64,000 bases of DNA from Terriglobia bacterium. Its GTDB lineage: Bacteria; Acidobacteriota; Terriglobia; Terriglobales; Acidobacteriaceae. The DNA is taken from the NCBI GenBank assembly GCA_020072815.1, contig JAIQGE010000004.1, forward strand, positions 124,001 through 188,000, written 5' to 3'. Below the pieces are notes generated by a model. The model was not told the origin of the DNA and did no database searches. It worked only from the letters and a program-made list of their open reading frames with translations. The position numbers and the translations under genes were made by a program. How positions within the stretch are numbered: the stretch's first letter is position 1; the number at the start of each line of letters is the position of its first letter. Below, one piece after another: positions 24,613 to 32,165 of this stretch.

Positions 24613-26126
24613 CTGAGAATTCCTCCGGACTTGACCAGCTCCGCCAGTTTGGCGAACTCCGTGGCGAACACACGGTCCTGCTCGATCTTGGCGCTCACTT
24701 TGCGAATCGCCGCGTGCGCCTGCTGCAGCAACGGGCTGGTTTTGACCGGCGCCAGGAAGTCTATGGCCTGGGCTGCGGCGCAAGCTTCAATCGCCAGGAC
24801 GTGCGTGATGTTGGCGACGACGCGCTTCAACTTGATGGCCGCCGTCATGCCCATGGAAACGTAATCTTCTTTGTTGCCGGATGTGGTGATGGAATCGGCC
24901 GACGCCGGATGCGCCAGCACCTTGTTCTCGCTGGCCAGCGACGCGGCCGTGACCTGCGGCATCATGAATCCGGAGTTGATGCCCGCGTCGGCGGCCAGGA
25001 ACGGCGGCAGCCCTTCATTCAACGCCGGGTTCACCAGCCGTTCAATGCGCCGCTCAGAAATTCCTGCCAGCGCGGTCAGCGCGATGGCCATGTAGTCCAG
25101 CGCAAAGGCCAGCGGCTGGCCGTGAAAGTTGCCGCCGGAGATCACGTCGCCCTCGTCGGAGTCTTTGTCGCGCACGAACACCAGCGGGTTGTCCACCGCC
25201 GAGTTCATCTCAATCTCAAATGTCTTGCGGCAGAAATCCAGCGTATCGCGCACGGCGCCGTGCACCTGCGGGATGCAGCGCAGGGTGTACGCGTCCTGCA
25301 CGCGCCCGCAATCCTTATGCGAATCGCGAATCTGGCTCCCGGCGATGAGCCGCCGCAAATTCGCCGCGACTTTCATCTGCCCGGCATGCGGACGCGCCGC
25401 GTGGATGCGCTCGTCAAAAGCGACATCAGTGCCGTGCAGAGCGTCCAGGGTCATGGCGCCGAGCACGTCGGCCGTGGCTGCCAGAGTTTCGGCCGTCAGC
25501 AGCGCCAGCGATCCCACCGCCAGCATGGCTTGCGTCCCGTTGATGAGCGAAATGGCTTCCTTGGCTTCCGGGATGAGCGGCTTGATTTGCGCGCGCTTCA
25601 TGGCGTCCGCGGAGCTCATGCGGACGTTTTCAAACCACACCTCGCCTTCGCCGATCATCGCCAGTGCCAGGTGCGCGAGCGGCCCCAAGTCGCCGCTGGC
25701 GCCCACGCTTCCCTGCGACGGCACCACCGGATGCACGCCGCGGTTCAGCATCTCGCACAGCAGGTCAATCACCTCAGCGCGCACGCCGGAAAATCCCTTG
25801 GACAAAGAATTGGCGCGCAGCAGCATCATGGCGCGCGTCTCTTCCTGGCTCAGCGGCTCGCCCACGCCGGCGGAGTGCGAACGAATCAGGTTCAGCTGCA
25901 ACTGGCGGTTCTGCTCCGGAGGAATATGTACGTCACTCAGCTTGCCTACGCCGGTATTGATGGCGTAGGCCACGCGGTTTTCGCGCACCAGCTTGTCCAC
26001 CACGGCGCGGGCGGCGTTGACTTTTTCCCGCGCCTCGGCTTCCAGCAACACCGGACGATGTTGGTAGGCCACTTCGCGCAGGTCGTCGAAGGTAAGATTG
26101 TTGCCGTTGATGCGAAGAGGATTCAT
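24609..26126 (-). CDS. hutH: Histidine ammonia-lyase
   Basis: 505 residues, full length for the family. The Ala143-Ser144-Gly145 triplet within SVGASGDLGPLA forms the MIO prosthetic group. The N-terminal TGVGKL, the QDAYTLRC-like segment (VQDAYTLRCIPQVHG) and the C-terminal ETTTS-like region (SADSITTSGNKEDYVSM) are also present. It converts L-histidine to urocanate and ammonia, the first step of histidine degradation. No other hut genes lie nearby. The start overlaps the stop of the thioesterase gene (ATGA), so it is the last gene of the acyl-CoA degradation transcript. Confidence 0.93.
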   Translation of the reverse strand: MNPLRINGNNLTFDDLREVAYQHRPVLLEAEAREKVNAARAVVDKLVRENRVAYAINTGVGKLSDVHIPPEQNRQLQLNLIRSHSAGVGEPLSQEETRAMMLLRANSLSKGFSGVRAEVIDLLCEMLNRGVHPVVPSQGSVGASGDLGPLAHLALAMIGEGEVWFENVRMSSADAMKRAQIKPLIPEAKEAISLINGTQAMLAVGSLALLTAETLAATADVLGAMTLDALHGTDVAFDERIHAARPHAGQMKVAANLRRLIAGSQIRDSHKDCGRVQDAYTLRCIPQVHGAVRDTLDFCRKTFEIEMNSAVDNPLVFVRDKDSDEGDVISGGNFHGQPLAFALDYMAIALTALAGISERRIERLVNPALNEGLPPFLAADAGINSGFMMPQVTAASLASENKVLAHPASADSITTSGNKEDYVSMGMTAAIKLKRVVANITHVLAIEACAAAQAIDFLAPVKTSPLLQQAHAAIRKVSAKIEQDRVFATEFAKLAELVKSGGILS

Positions 26127-26566
26127 GAATTCGCTGTCCGCCGCTTTCCGCCGAAGGCCTTCATGTATTTCTCCGGTAGCGAGCGGCGCTGAAAATTGTC
26201 GTCCACGATGATGTGCGTAGTCTCGCCCGTGGCCAGCAGCGTGCCGTCGCTCGCGCGCATCACTTCATACACGAAGTGCAGCAAGGCCGTGCGCGCGTTG
26301 GCCAGCCGCGTGCGCACCACAATCTCATCATCATATAAGGCCGGGGCTTTGTAGCGCACACGCAGGTCCACCACCGGGATGTGGCAGTTGTCTTCTTTCT
26401 CCATGGACTTGTACTCAAAGCCCAGCTGCCGCAGCAGTTCCACGCGTCCCACTTCAAACCATACGACGAAGTTGGAGTGGTAGACCACGCCCATCTTGTC
26501 GGTCTCGGCGTAGCGAACGCGCAACTTGGTTTCGCCGCTGATTTCGTTCTGCCCGTTCGTGGTCAC
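26123..26566 (-). CDS. Hotdog-fold acyl-CoA thioesterase (YbgC/4-HBT type)
   Basis: 147 residues from a GTG start that overlaps the hydratase stop (GTGA), with AGGTGG 8 bases upstream. An upstream extension of the frame to 26665 overlaps the hydratase gene and is not needed. The hotdog domain shows RYAETDKMGVVYHSNFVVWFE, which contains the D..G..Y/H site of 4-hydroxybenzoyl-CoA thioesterase-like enzymes, followed by KAPALYDDEIVVRT and the LLATGETTH strand. It hydrolyses an acyl-CoA thioester; its place suggests releasing CoA from a branched-chain intermediate (inference). It is coupled at both ends to its neighbours. Confidence 0.88.
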   Translation of the reverse strand: MTTNGQNEISGETKLRVRYAETDKMGVVYHSNFVVWFEVGRVELLRQLGFEYKSMEKEDNCHIPVVDLRVRYKAPALYDDEIVVRTRLANARTALLHFVYEVMRASDGTLLATGETTHIIVDDNFQRRSLPEKYMKAFGGKRRTANS

Positions 26567-27366
26567 TTGCTTGACCACCTGGGTTTCCGCTTTTCCAGGA
26601 ATGAAGTGATGCCTTCTTTGAAGTCCGGTGTCTGGCGAACGGCGGCATTCTCCGCAATGGCCCACTCCAGTTGCTGGTCAAGCTGGGCTTTGGTGTACCG
26701 GCTGAGCAGCGCTTTGGTGGCGCGCAGAGAATTCGGGCTGTTCAGCATCAGCTCGGCCGCCAGCGCGTGTGCGCGCGCCATGAGCTGATCAGATGGAACG
26801 ATTTCACTGACCAAGCCCAGACGGTAGGCTTCTTCCGCTCCGAACACGCGTCCGGTGAGCAGCAGGTCGCGCGCCCGCTTTTCGCCGACGATGGCCACCA
26901 GGTAACTCGACACAATCCCCGGCACAAAGCCGATGCGGACTTCGGTGTATCCGAACTTGGCTTCCGGCACGGCCAGCGTGAAGTCGCACGACGCGGCAAG
27001 TCCGGTGCCGCCGGCGATGGCCGGCCCGTTCACAGCAGCGATGGTCGGTTTTGGGCAATCGTAGAGTGAACGGAACAAGCCGGCCATGGTCTGCGAATCT
27101 TTCAGGTTCTGCTCCGGCGTGCGCCCGAGAAGCTGCTTGAGGTTTTCCAGGTCCATGCCGGCGCAGAACGCGCTGCCCGCGCCGGTCATGATCACCACCA
27201 GCGCTTGCGAATCCGCGGCTTCCTTGAGCGCAGCCGTCACGTCGGCAATCAATTCATAGCTGATGGCATTGCGCTTGTCCGGACGGTTTAGGGTGATGGT
27301 CGCGATGCCGGCGGATTCGGAATAGAGAACGGTTTTGTAGGACAATTTGGTTCCTTTTGATGTCAT
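26563..27366 (-). CDS. Enoyl-CoA hydratase/isomerase (possible methylglutaconyl-CoA hydratase)
   Basis: 267 residues of crotonase fold. The oxyanion-hole segments GAGSAFCAGMDLENL and NGPAIAGGTGLAASCDFTLA and the helix FGYTEVRIGFVPGIV are intact. It lies in a run with HMG-CoA lyase and a biotin-dependent carboxyltransferase, the set used for leucine degradation, so methylglutaconyl-CoA hydration is the most likely reaction. The ATG at 27366 is preferred. Its ribosome-binding sequence GGTAGGTG is formed by the tip of the inverted-repeat arm of the GxxExxY element immediately upstream. Confidence 0.88.
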   Translation of the reverse strand: MTSKGTKLSYKTVLYSESAGIATITLNRPDKRNAISYELIADVTAALKEAADSQALVVIMTGAGSAFCAGMDLENLKQLLGRTPEQNLKDSQTMAGLFRSLYDCPKPTIAAVNGPAIAGGTGLAASCDFTLAVPEAKFGYTEVRIGFVPGIVSSYLVAIVGEKRARDLLLTGRVFGAEEAYRLGLVSEIVPSDQLMARAHALAAELMLNSPNSLRATKALLSRYTKAQLDQQLEWAIAENAAVRQTPDFKEGITSFLEKRKPRWSSK

Positions 27367-27372
27367 CACAAC

Positions 27373-27895
27373 ACCTACCACGGAGACACGGAGGCACGGA
27401 GAAACGCAGATATCATAAAACCCGCCTCACGATTCCTGTTCTCAAGATAGGCACATTGAAGTTGAGTACCAAACCCACGGGCTTTTGCAAAAGGCGCATG
27501 TATGTCAAAAGTTGCGCCTCAAAAATCGGATGATGGCGATCAACACTTTTAATTTCCAAAATGACCGTGCCTTCGACAACCAAATCAAGACGGTGGCCTG
27601 ATTCCAGCTTTACTCCCTTGTAGATCACCGGAACCTCTACTTGGCGCTCAAAACGGAGCCCGCGCAGTCCTAATTCGTGACAGAGACATTCCTCATATAC
27701 AGACTCTAACAGCCCAGGGCCAATCGCTTTATGCACCTCAATTGCCGCCCCGATGATCTGTCTGGTGAGATCCTTGTATCGAAGCGTGCCTGCTTCACTC
27801 GGAAATTCCGTTAGTTTGGAGTCTTCAGGTTCCATGCCTTGCCGTTCCTGCCCCCTTTTCGTTTTCCTCCGTGCCTCCGTGTCTCCGTGGTAGGT
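27373..27895. mobile_element. GxxExxY unit 1, bounded by perfect 29-bp inverted repeats
   Basis: Bases 27373-27401 and 27867-27895 are perfect inverted copies of a 29-bp arm (ACCTACC followed by ACGGAGAC, ACGGAGGC, ACGGAG). The arm is built of a degenerate 8-9-base unit. The ~465 bp between the arms is almost wholly filled by one GxxExxY gene. The unit sits between the enoyl-CoA hydratase and HMG-CoA lyase genes. No transposase is encoded and no target duplication was identified with confidence. Confidence 0.65.
27413..27835 (-). CDS. GxxExxY protein, copy 1 (PD-(D/E)XK-like)
   Basis: 140 residues. The family signature GLLESVYEECL (GxxExxY) lies near residue 41. A possible nuclease core follows: LDLVVEGTVILEIKS, with an Asp, a Glu and the ExK pattern expected for a PD-(D/E)XK fold. 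The family is widespread, multicopy and of unknown function. The gene is bounded by inverted-repeat arms, only 11 bases beyond its stop end and 31 bases beyond its start. It is similar over its whole length to copies 2 and 3 in this window. A role in moving its own repeat-bounded unit is a hypothesis. Confidence 0.85.
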   Translation of the reverse strand: MEPEDSKLTEFPSEAGTLRYKDLTRQIIGAAIEVHKAIGPGLLESVYEECLCHELGLRGLRFERQVEVPVIYKGVKLESGHRLDLVVEGTVILEIKSVDRHHPIFEAQLLTYMRLLQKPVGLVLNFNVPILRTGIVRRVL

Positions 27896-27910
27896 ATTCG
27901 TCCCGCGCGT

Positions 27911-28780
27911 TTACATCACTGTCGTGAATTTCTTCGCAATGTCCGCCGACATTGTAATCACCGCATCCAGCGGCTTCTTCAGCGCGAGTTGTGCGCCACG
28001 CTCCTTGAGAGCTTGCACCGCGATCTCCGTGGGAATGTTGCCGATCATTTCATCTTGCGCAAACGGACATCCACCGAGCCCGCCGATGGCGGAATCAAAG
28101 CGCCGGCAGCCTGCGTCGTAAGCAGCCAGGACTTTTTCCGCTGCTCCGGCGCGCGTGCTGTGCAGGTGCGCGCCGATCTCCAAGTGATCATGCGCTTTGA
28201 TTACCGCGGACACCAGTTCCCTCACCTGCTGCGGCGTGGCCAGGCCAACCGTGTCGGCGAGAGAGATCTGGTGGATGTCCATGTCAGCCAGGATGCCCAC
28301 GGCCTCAATCACTTCTTCCGCATTCCACAGATCGCCATACGGATTGCCAAAAGCCATGGAGATGTACGCCACCACGTCCAGTCCCGCGGCGTCAGCTTTC
28401 AGTTTGATCTGCTCCAGCTCATCAATGGCATCTTCCAGGTTCTGGTTCTGGTTGCGCTGCAAGAACGTGGGCGACACCGAATAGGGAAAGCCCAGCGTCT
28501 GCACAGCTTCAGTAGCGATCGCCCGCTCGGCGCCTTTCTGGTTCACTACAATGCCGATGATCTCTACGTCATCCGGCGGATCGAGCTTCTTGAGCACCTC
28601 TTCCGAATCCGCCATCTGCGGCACCGCCTTGGGCGAGACAAAAGAAACGGCGTCAATGTGCTTGAACCCGGCGCCAATCAGCGCGCGCAGATATTGGACC
28701 TTCAAGTCCGTGGGAATCTGGCCCTTGAGGCCTTGCCAGGCATCGCGCGGGCACTCGATGATTTTGACTTCATTCGCCAT
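27911..28780 (-). CDS. Hydroxymethylglutaryl-CoA lyase family protein
   Basis: 289 residues, a DRE-TIM/HMGL-like barrel. Evidence: the N-terminal catalytic segment ECPRDAWQGL (Arg-Asp pair), SFVSPKAVPQMAD, the metal-binding HLHSTRAGA, and the signature IGGLGGCPFA with its active-site Cys. It would cleave 3-hydroxy-3-methylglutaryl-CoA to acetyl-CoA and acetoacetate, the last step of leucine degradation. The ATG at 28780 is chosen because MANEVKIIECPRD matches the family; the frame extends 9 codons upstream into repeat sequence. A GGTAGGTG ribosome-binding site 7 bases upstream lies in a partial repeat arm. The start overlaps the stop of GxxExxY copy 2. Confidence 0.88.
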   Translation of the reverse strand: MANEVKIIECPRDAWQGLKGQIPTDLKVQYLRALIGAGFKHIDAVSFVSPKAVPQMADSEEVLKKLDPPDDVEIIGIVVNQKGAERAIATEAVQTLGFPYSVSPTFLQRNQNQNLEDAIDELEQIKLKADAAGLDVVAYISMAFGNPYGDLWNAEEVIEAVGILADMDIHQISLADTVGLATPQQVRELVSAVIKAHDHLEIGAHLHSTRAGAAEKVLAAYDAGCRRFDSAIGGLGGCPFAQDEMIGNIPTEIAVQALKERGAQLALKKPLDAVITMSADIAKKFTTVM

Positions 28781-29256
28781 CAGCAGACACCTACCAGGGA
28801 GACACAAACATCTTGTTCACCACGGAGGCACGGAGACACGGAGGAAAACAGGGTCACAAAACCTTCCGGACAAATACCAGCCCTCATGACTGCAACATTG
28901 AAGTTAACAATGAATCCGACTGGCTTATTCAAGAGCTTCATATAAGTAAGCAGCTGGGCCTCGTGAATAGAGGTTATGCGCTCTACACACTTCAACTCTA
29001 GAATCACGGTGTTCTCAATCAGCAGATCGAGCTTGTACCCACAATCAAGATTCACGCCTTTGTATGAAACCGGTACGGTCAGTTGGCGTTCAAACCGAAG
29101 GCCATGAAGGTTGAGTTCATGGCATAGGCATTCTTCGTACGCCGATTCCATCAAGCCGGGGCCGAGGATCCTATGGACCTCAATCGCCGCCCCAAGTATT
29201 TTCTCGGTCAACTCCTCGTAGCGCAGTTTCGAGGGAGTAATGGCTGGTTCGGACAT
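28780..29256 (-). CDS. GxxExxY protein, copy 2 (PD-(D/E)XK-like), read through its repeat arm
   Basis: 158 residues from the ATG at 29256; the frame is open further upstream through the right repeat arm but without family similarity. The core is GLMESAYEECL followed by LDLLIENTVILELKC, the same D...ExK arrangement as the other copies. The conserved family end is MRAGI; here translation continues about 27 residues through the left inverted-repeat arm (SPCLRGEQDV...) to a stop that overlaps the next gene's ATG. The natural stop was therefore probably lost. It sits between the carboxyltransferase and HMG-CoA lyase genes. Confidence 0.85.
   Translation of the reverse strand: MSEPAITPSKLRYEELTEKILGAAIEVHRILGPGLMESAYEECLCHELNLHGLRFERQLTVPVSYKGVNLDCGYKLDLLIENTVILELKCVERITSIHEAQLLTYMKLLNKPVGFIVNFNVAVMRAGICPEGFVTLFSSVSPCLRGEQDVCVSLVGVC
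28787..28806. repeat. Partial arm resembling GxxExxY unit 1
   Basis: This 20-bp stretch (ACACCTACCAGGGAGACACA) matches 18 of 20 bases at the left tip of unit 1 (27371-27390). It lies just outside the left arm of unit 2 and supplies the HMG-CoA lyase ribosome-binding site. It looks like a scar of another unit. Confidence 0.5.
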
Positions 29257-29311
29257 GACTCTTTCTAAGCCCCTTTCTGCTCTCCTCCGTGTCTCCGTGC
29301 CTCCGTGGTGA
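28817..29311. mobile_element. GxxExxY unit 2, bounded by perfect 29-bp inverted repeats
   Basis: Bases 28817-28845 and 29283-29311 are perfect inverted copies (TCACCACGGAGG, then CACGGAGA, CACGGAGGA). The arm is built from the same units as unit 1 but in a different order, so arms are identical within a unit and different between units. One GxxExxY gene lies inside. The outer edge is 21 bases from the carboxyltransferase stop. Confidence 0.65.
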
Positions 29312-29332
29312 GCAATCTGTCTCACCCACGAG

Positions 29333-31015
29333 TCACGTCTGCAAAACCCCAACCTTAAACTCCTTCACTTCCGGATTCAGCGCAGCGGCTTCCAGCGCGG
29401 TGATGATTGCGTCGCGGGTCTCCATGGGATCAATGATCTTGTCAATCCACAGCCGGGCGGCGCCGTAGCGCGGGCCGGTTTGGCTGTCGTAGGTGGCTTT
29501 GGTGGTGTCGAACAGCTCTTTTCGTTCTGCGTCGCTCAACTTCTTGCCGCCGCGTTCGAGCTGTTTGATTTTGATCTCTACCAGCGTCCCCGCCGCCGCC
29601 GCGCCGCTCATCACCGCGTACCGCGCCGTGGGCCAGGCGAAGAGGAAGCGCGGATCATAGGCCTTGCCGCACATGGCGTAGTGTCCGGCGCCAAATGATC
29701 CGCCCATGATTACGGTGATCTTGGGCACCACGGAATTGGATACAGCGTTCACCATCTTGGCTCCGGCCTTGATGATGCCGCTCCACTCGGCGTCACGACC
29801 CACCATGAAGCCGTTCACGTCATGCAGAAAGACCAGCGGCACCAGGTTCTGGTTGCAATCCATGATGAAACGCGCGGCTTTGTCGGCGGACTCTGTATAG
29901 ATGACGCGCCCGACTTCGAGGTGCTTTTCACCTGAGTGCGGGTCGGTCTGCTGCATGGTCAGCGCCTGGTTGGCCACGATGCCCACGGCAAACCCGCCCA
30001 TGCGCGCCAGCCCGCAGACCACCGTTTTGCCGTATTCGGATTTATATTCGTCGAATTTGCCGCCGTCCACGATGCGGGCGATGATCTCTTTCACGTCATA
30101 AGGCTTTGATGCATCGGACTCGAAAATTCCGTAGATTTCTTCCGCCGCGTAGGCCGCGGGCTCGGCCTTGACGCGGTCAAACGGCGCGGTGGGCTTGTGC
30201 CCCAGCTTGCTGACGACGGAGCGTATGCGTTCCAGGCACAAGTGGTCGTTGGGTTCGCGATAGTCAATGGTTCCGGCAATCTGGGCGTGCATCTGCGCGC
30301 CGCCCAACTCCTCCGCGGAATACTTTGCGCCGATGGCCGCCTGCACCAGCGCTGGGCCGGCCAGAAACAGCCCGCTGCCTTCGGTCATTAATATGGTGTC
30401 ACACATCACCGGCAGGTAGGCGCCGCCGGCCACGCACATGCCCATGATGGCCGTGATCTGGGGAATGCCCATCGCCGACATCACGGCGTTGTTGCGGAAG
30501 ACGCGGCCAAAATCGTCGGTGTCCGGGAAAACGTCTTCCTGCAGAGGCAGGAACACGCCCGCCGAATCCACCAGGTAGATGGTGGGAATATGGTTTTCAA
30601 TGGCGATGTTCTGCGCGCGGATGACCTTCTTCGCCGTCATGGGAAAAAACGCTCCGGCTTTGACGGTGGCATCGTTCACGATCACCATGAACAGCCGGCC
30701 GTGGATGCGTCCCAGTCCGGTCACCACGCCGGCCGACGGCGCTCCGCCCCACTCTTCATACATTTCATACGCGGCGTGCAGGCCAATCTCGAAGAACGTG
30801 GTGTCGCGGTCAATCAGCAGGTTGATGCGCTCGCGTGCGGTCAGCCGGCTCTTGGCATGCTGAGCGTCAATGGCTTTGGCCCCGCCGCCTTGGCGAATCT
30901 GCTCTTCTTCCGTGCGGACAGCGGCCACCAGCTCCGCCAGGCTGCGCATGTTCTTCTCAAAGCGCGCCGTGGTGGCGTCAATCTTGCTGATGATCTTGTT
31001 GAAGTGTCCAGGCAT
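29333..31015 (-). CDS. Acyl-CoA carboxylase carboxyltransferase (beta) subunit, MCC/PCC-like
   Basis: 560 residues. Crotonase-like N- and C-domains of biotin-dependent carboxyltransferases are clear: LTARERINLLIDRDTTFFEIG, WGGAPSAGVVTGLGRI, FPMTAKKVIRAQ, YLVDSAGVFLP, then VFLHDVNGFMVG and MGGSFGAGHYAMCGKAYDPRF. It transfers a carboxyl group from carboxybiotin to an acyl-CoA. Length and the SAGVFLP segment suit the methylcrotonyl-CoA carboxylase beta type, and the neighbouring HMG-CoA lyase and hydratase support a leucine pathway. The biotin carboxylase subunit is not in the window. The frame continues 32 codons upstream, but MPGHFNKI is the more plausible start. Confidence 0.9.
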   Translation of the reverse strand: MPGHFNKIISKIDATTARFEKNMRSLAELVAAVRTEEEQIRQGGGAKAIDAQHAKSRLTARERINLLIDRDTTFFEIGLHAAYEMYEEWGGAPSAGVVTGLGRIHGRLFMVIVNDATVKAGAFFPMTAKKVIRAQNIAIENHIPTIYLVDSAGVFLPLQEDVFPDTDDFGRVFRNNAVMSAMGIPQITAIMGMCVAGGAYLPVMCDTILMTEGSGLFLAGPALVQAAIGAKYSAEELGGAQMHAQIAGTIDYREPNDHLCLERIRSVVSKLGHKPTAPFDRVKAEPAAYAAEEIYGIFESDASKPYDVKEIIARIVDGGKFDEYKSEYGKTVVCGLARMGGFAVGIVANQALTMQQTDPHSGEKHLEVGRVIYTESADKAARFIMDCNQNLVPLVFLHDVNGFMVGRDAEWSGIIKAGAKMVNAVSNSVVPKITVIMGGSFGAGHYAMCGKAYDPRFLFAWPTARYAVMSGAAAAGTLVEIKIKQLERGGKKLSDAERKELFDTTKATYDSQTGPRYGAARLWIDKIIDPMETRDAIITALEAAALNPEVKEFKVGVLQT

Positions 31016-31114
31016 GAGGATTGGCAAACCAAGTAGATTAAATGAGGGGAAGAAAGGGAGCAAACCGGCGGTCACCAGTGACAAGAACAACGGATTGACT
31101 TCGGTCGGCACGAA

Positions 31115-31456
31115 ATGATATTGAATGCCGTGGAGGCGGAACGCTTGTACGAAGAAGATTGGACCGAGTATCGAAGGATCAGGAACTTGACTTTCTCTAT
31201 ATGGCTGCTCGGCCTACCAGTAATATTTGGTCTTTCTTGGCTCTGCTCCCTAATTTTTCCGAAGATAGCCCTGTTCGTTTTTGCTCCTTTAGGGATCTCA
31301 TGGTTCGCCATCTGCGCATATAACGGTTTCCGTCTCCAATTGTTTCGCTGTCCGAGGTGCGGCGAATGGTTCAGTGCCACTTGGTGGTATAACCTCAGCA
31401 TCTTGGCAAGAAAGTGCGTGCACTGCGGTTTGCCAAAGTTCTCCAACCAAGGCTGA
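31115..31456 (+). CDS. Small membrane protein with C-terminal zinc ribbon
   Basis: 113 residues; no named family recognised. There are two adjacent hydrophobic segments (FSIWLLGLPVIFGLSWLCSLIF and IALFVFAPLGISWFAICAY), followed by a zinc-ribbon-like CPRCGEWFSATWWYN...KCVHCG at the C-terminus. The predicted form is a hairpin in the inner membrane with a cytoplasmic metal-binding tail. It is more AT-rich than its neighbours and points against them, wedged between the carboxyltransferase and a truncated hydratase gene. Confidence 0.65.
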   Translation: MILNAVEAERLYEEDWTEYRRIRNLTFSIWLLGLPVIFGLSWLCSLIFPKIALFVFAPLGISWFAICAYNGFRLQLFRCPRCGEWFSATWWYNLSILARKCVHCGLPKFSNQG

Positions 31457-31460
31457 TCGC

Positions 31461-32066
31461 TCAATTTGATTGCAGCGCGTATTGCGCTGGATCGTCACAC
31501 ACCTTATCCACCAACCCAATCCTTAACGCTTCTTCCGCCATCACCATCTCTGCCAGCAAAAACATTTGCAGCGCCCGTGCCTTGCCGATTAGCCTTGGCA
31601 AGCGCTGCGTCCCGCCCCATCCGGTGATCAGCCCAAGGCTTGCTCCACGGTGGCCAAAGACAGCGTTCGGCGCGGCGATGCGATAGTCGCAGGCCAGCGC
31701 CAAGTCCATGCCGCCGCCCATGCAGTAGCCCTCAATCGCGGCGATCACCGGCACGGGGAAGCGGTCCACGGCCAGCGTGAGTCTTTGGCCGGGTTGGGAA
31801 AACTCAAAGGCTTGCGGACCGCTGAGCCGGACAATTTCGTTCAGGTCAGCTCCGGCGGAGAAGAATTTATCGTTGCCGGTGATGATGAGAGCTCTGAGCT
31901 TGCCGCTTTCGGCCTCAGCGGACAGCCCGGTGACGGCCTGATGCAGCGCAATGATCGCCGCCGATGAAAGCCTGTTCGTCCCATCCGCTGACGCCAGCCG
32001 AATCACAGCGCAGCCTTGCTCCCGCCTGAGCTCATAGTGCTTTGTGGTGGTTGGTGACGGTCGCAT
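31461..32066 (-). CDS. Enoyl-CoA hydratase/isomerase, C-terminally short
   Basis: 201 residues from MRPSPTTT. The longer frame to 32153 runs through a transcription terminator and is rejected. Crotonase motifs are present (GNDKFFSAGADLNEI, GYCMGGGMDLALACDYRIAA, HRGASLGLITGWGGTQRLPRL). The sequence ends at IGLVDKVCDDPAQYALQSN, about 40-50 residues before the normal end, so the C-terminal helical part that completes the active site and trimer is missing. It may be a decaying paralogue of the hydratase at 26.6 kb, or a shortened functional form. Confidence 0.75.
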   Translation of the reverse strand: MRPSPTTTKHYELRREQGCAVIRLASADGTNRLSSAAIIALHQAVTGLSAEAESGKLRALIITGNDKFFSAGADLNEIVRLSGPQAFEFSQPGQRLTLAVDRFPVPVIAAIEGYCMGGGMDLALACDYRIAAPNAVFGHRGASLGLITGWGGTQRLPRLIGKARALQMFLLAEMVMAEEALRIGLVDKVCDDPAQYALQSN

Positions 32067-32097
32067 CGTTTGGCATAACAATAAACGCAAGGCGCCG

Positions 32098-32141
32098 AAA
32101 ACAAAACAATTGCCATCCAGGGCACAAACCCTGGATGGCAA
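32098..32141 (-). terminator. Rho-independent terminator of the SDR gene
   Basis: A perfect 13-bp stem (TTGCCATCCAGGG / CCCTGGATGGCAA) with a 6-base loop, followed on the minus strand by TTGTTTTGTTTT. It lies 25 bases after the SDR stop codon and before the hydratase start. Confidence 0.85.
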
Positions 32142-32165
32142 AGCAAAATTCATCTTGTCTTTTGG

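Noticed and set aside
24714-26192. 492-codon plus-strand open frame
   Set aside because: Antisense to hutH, with a low-complexity His/Arg/Gln-rich product; composition artefact.
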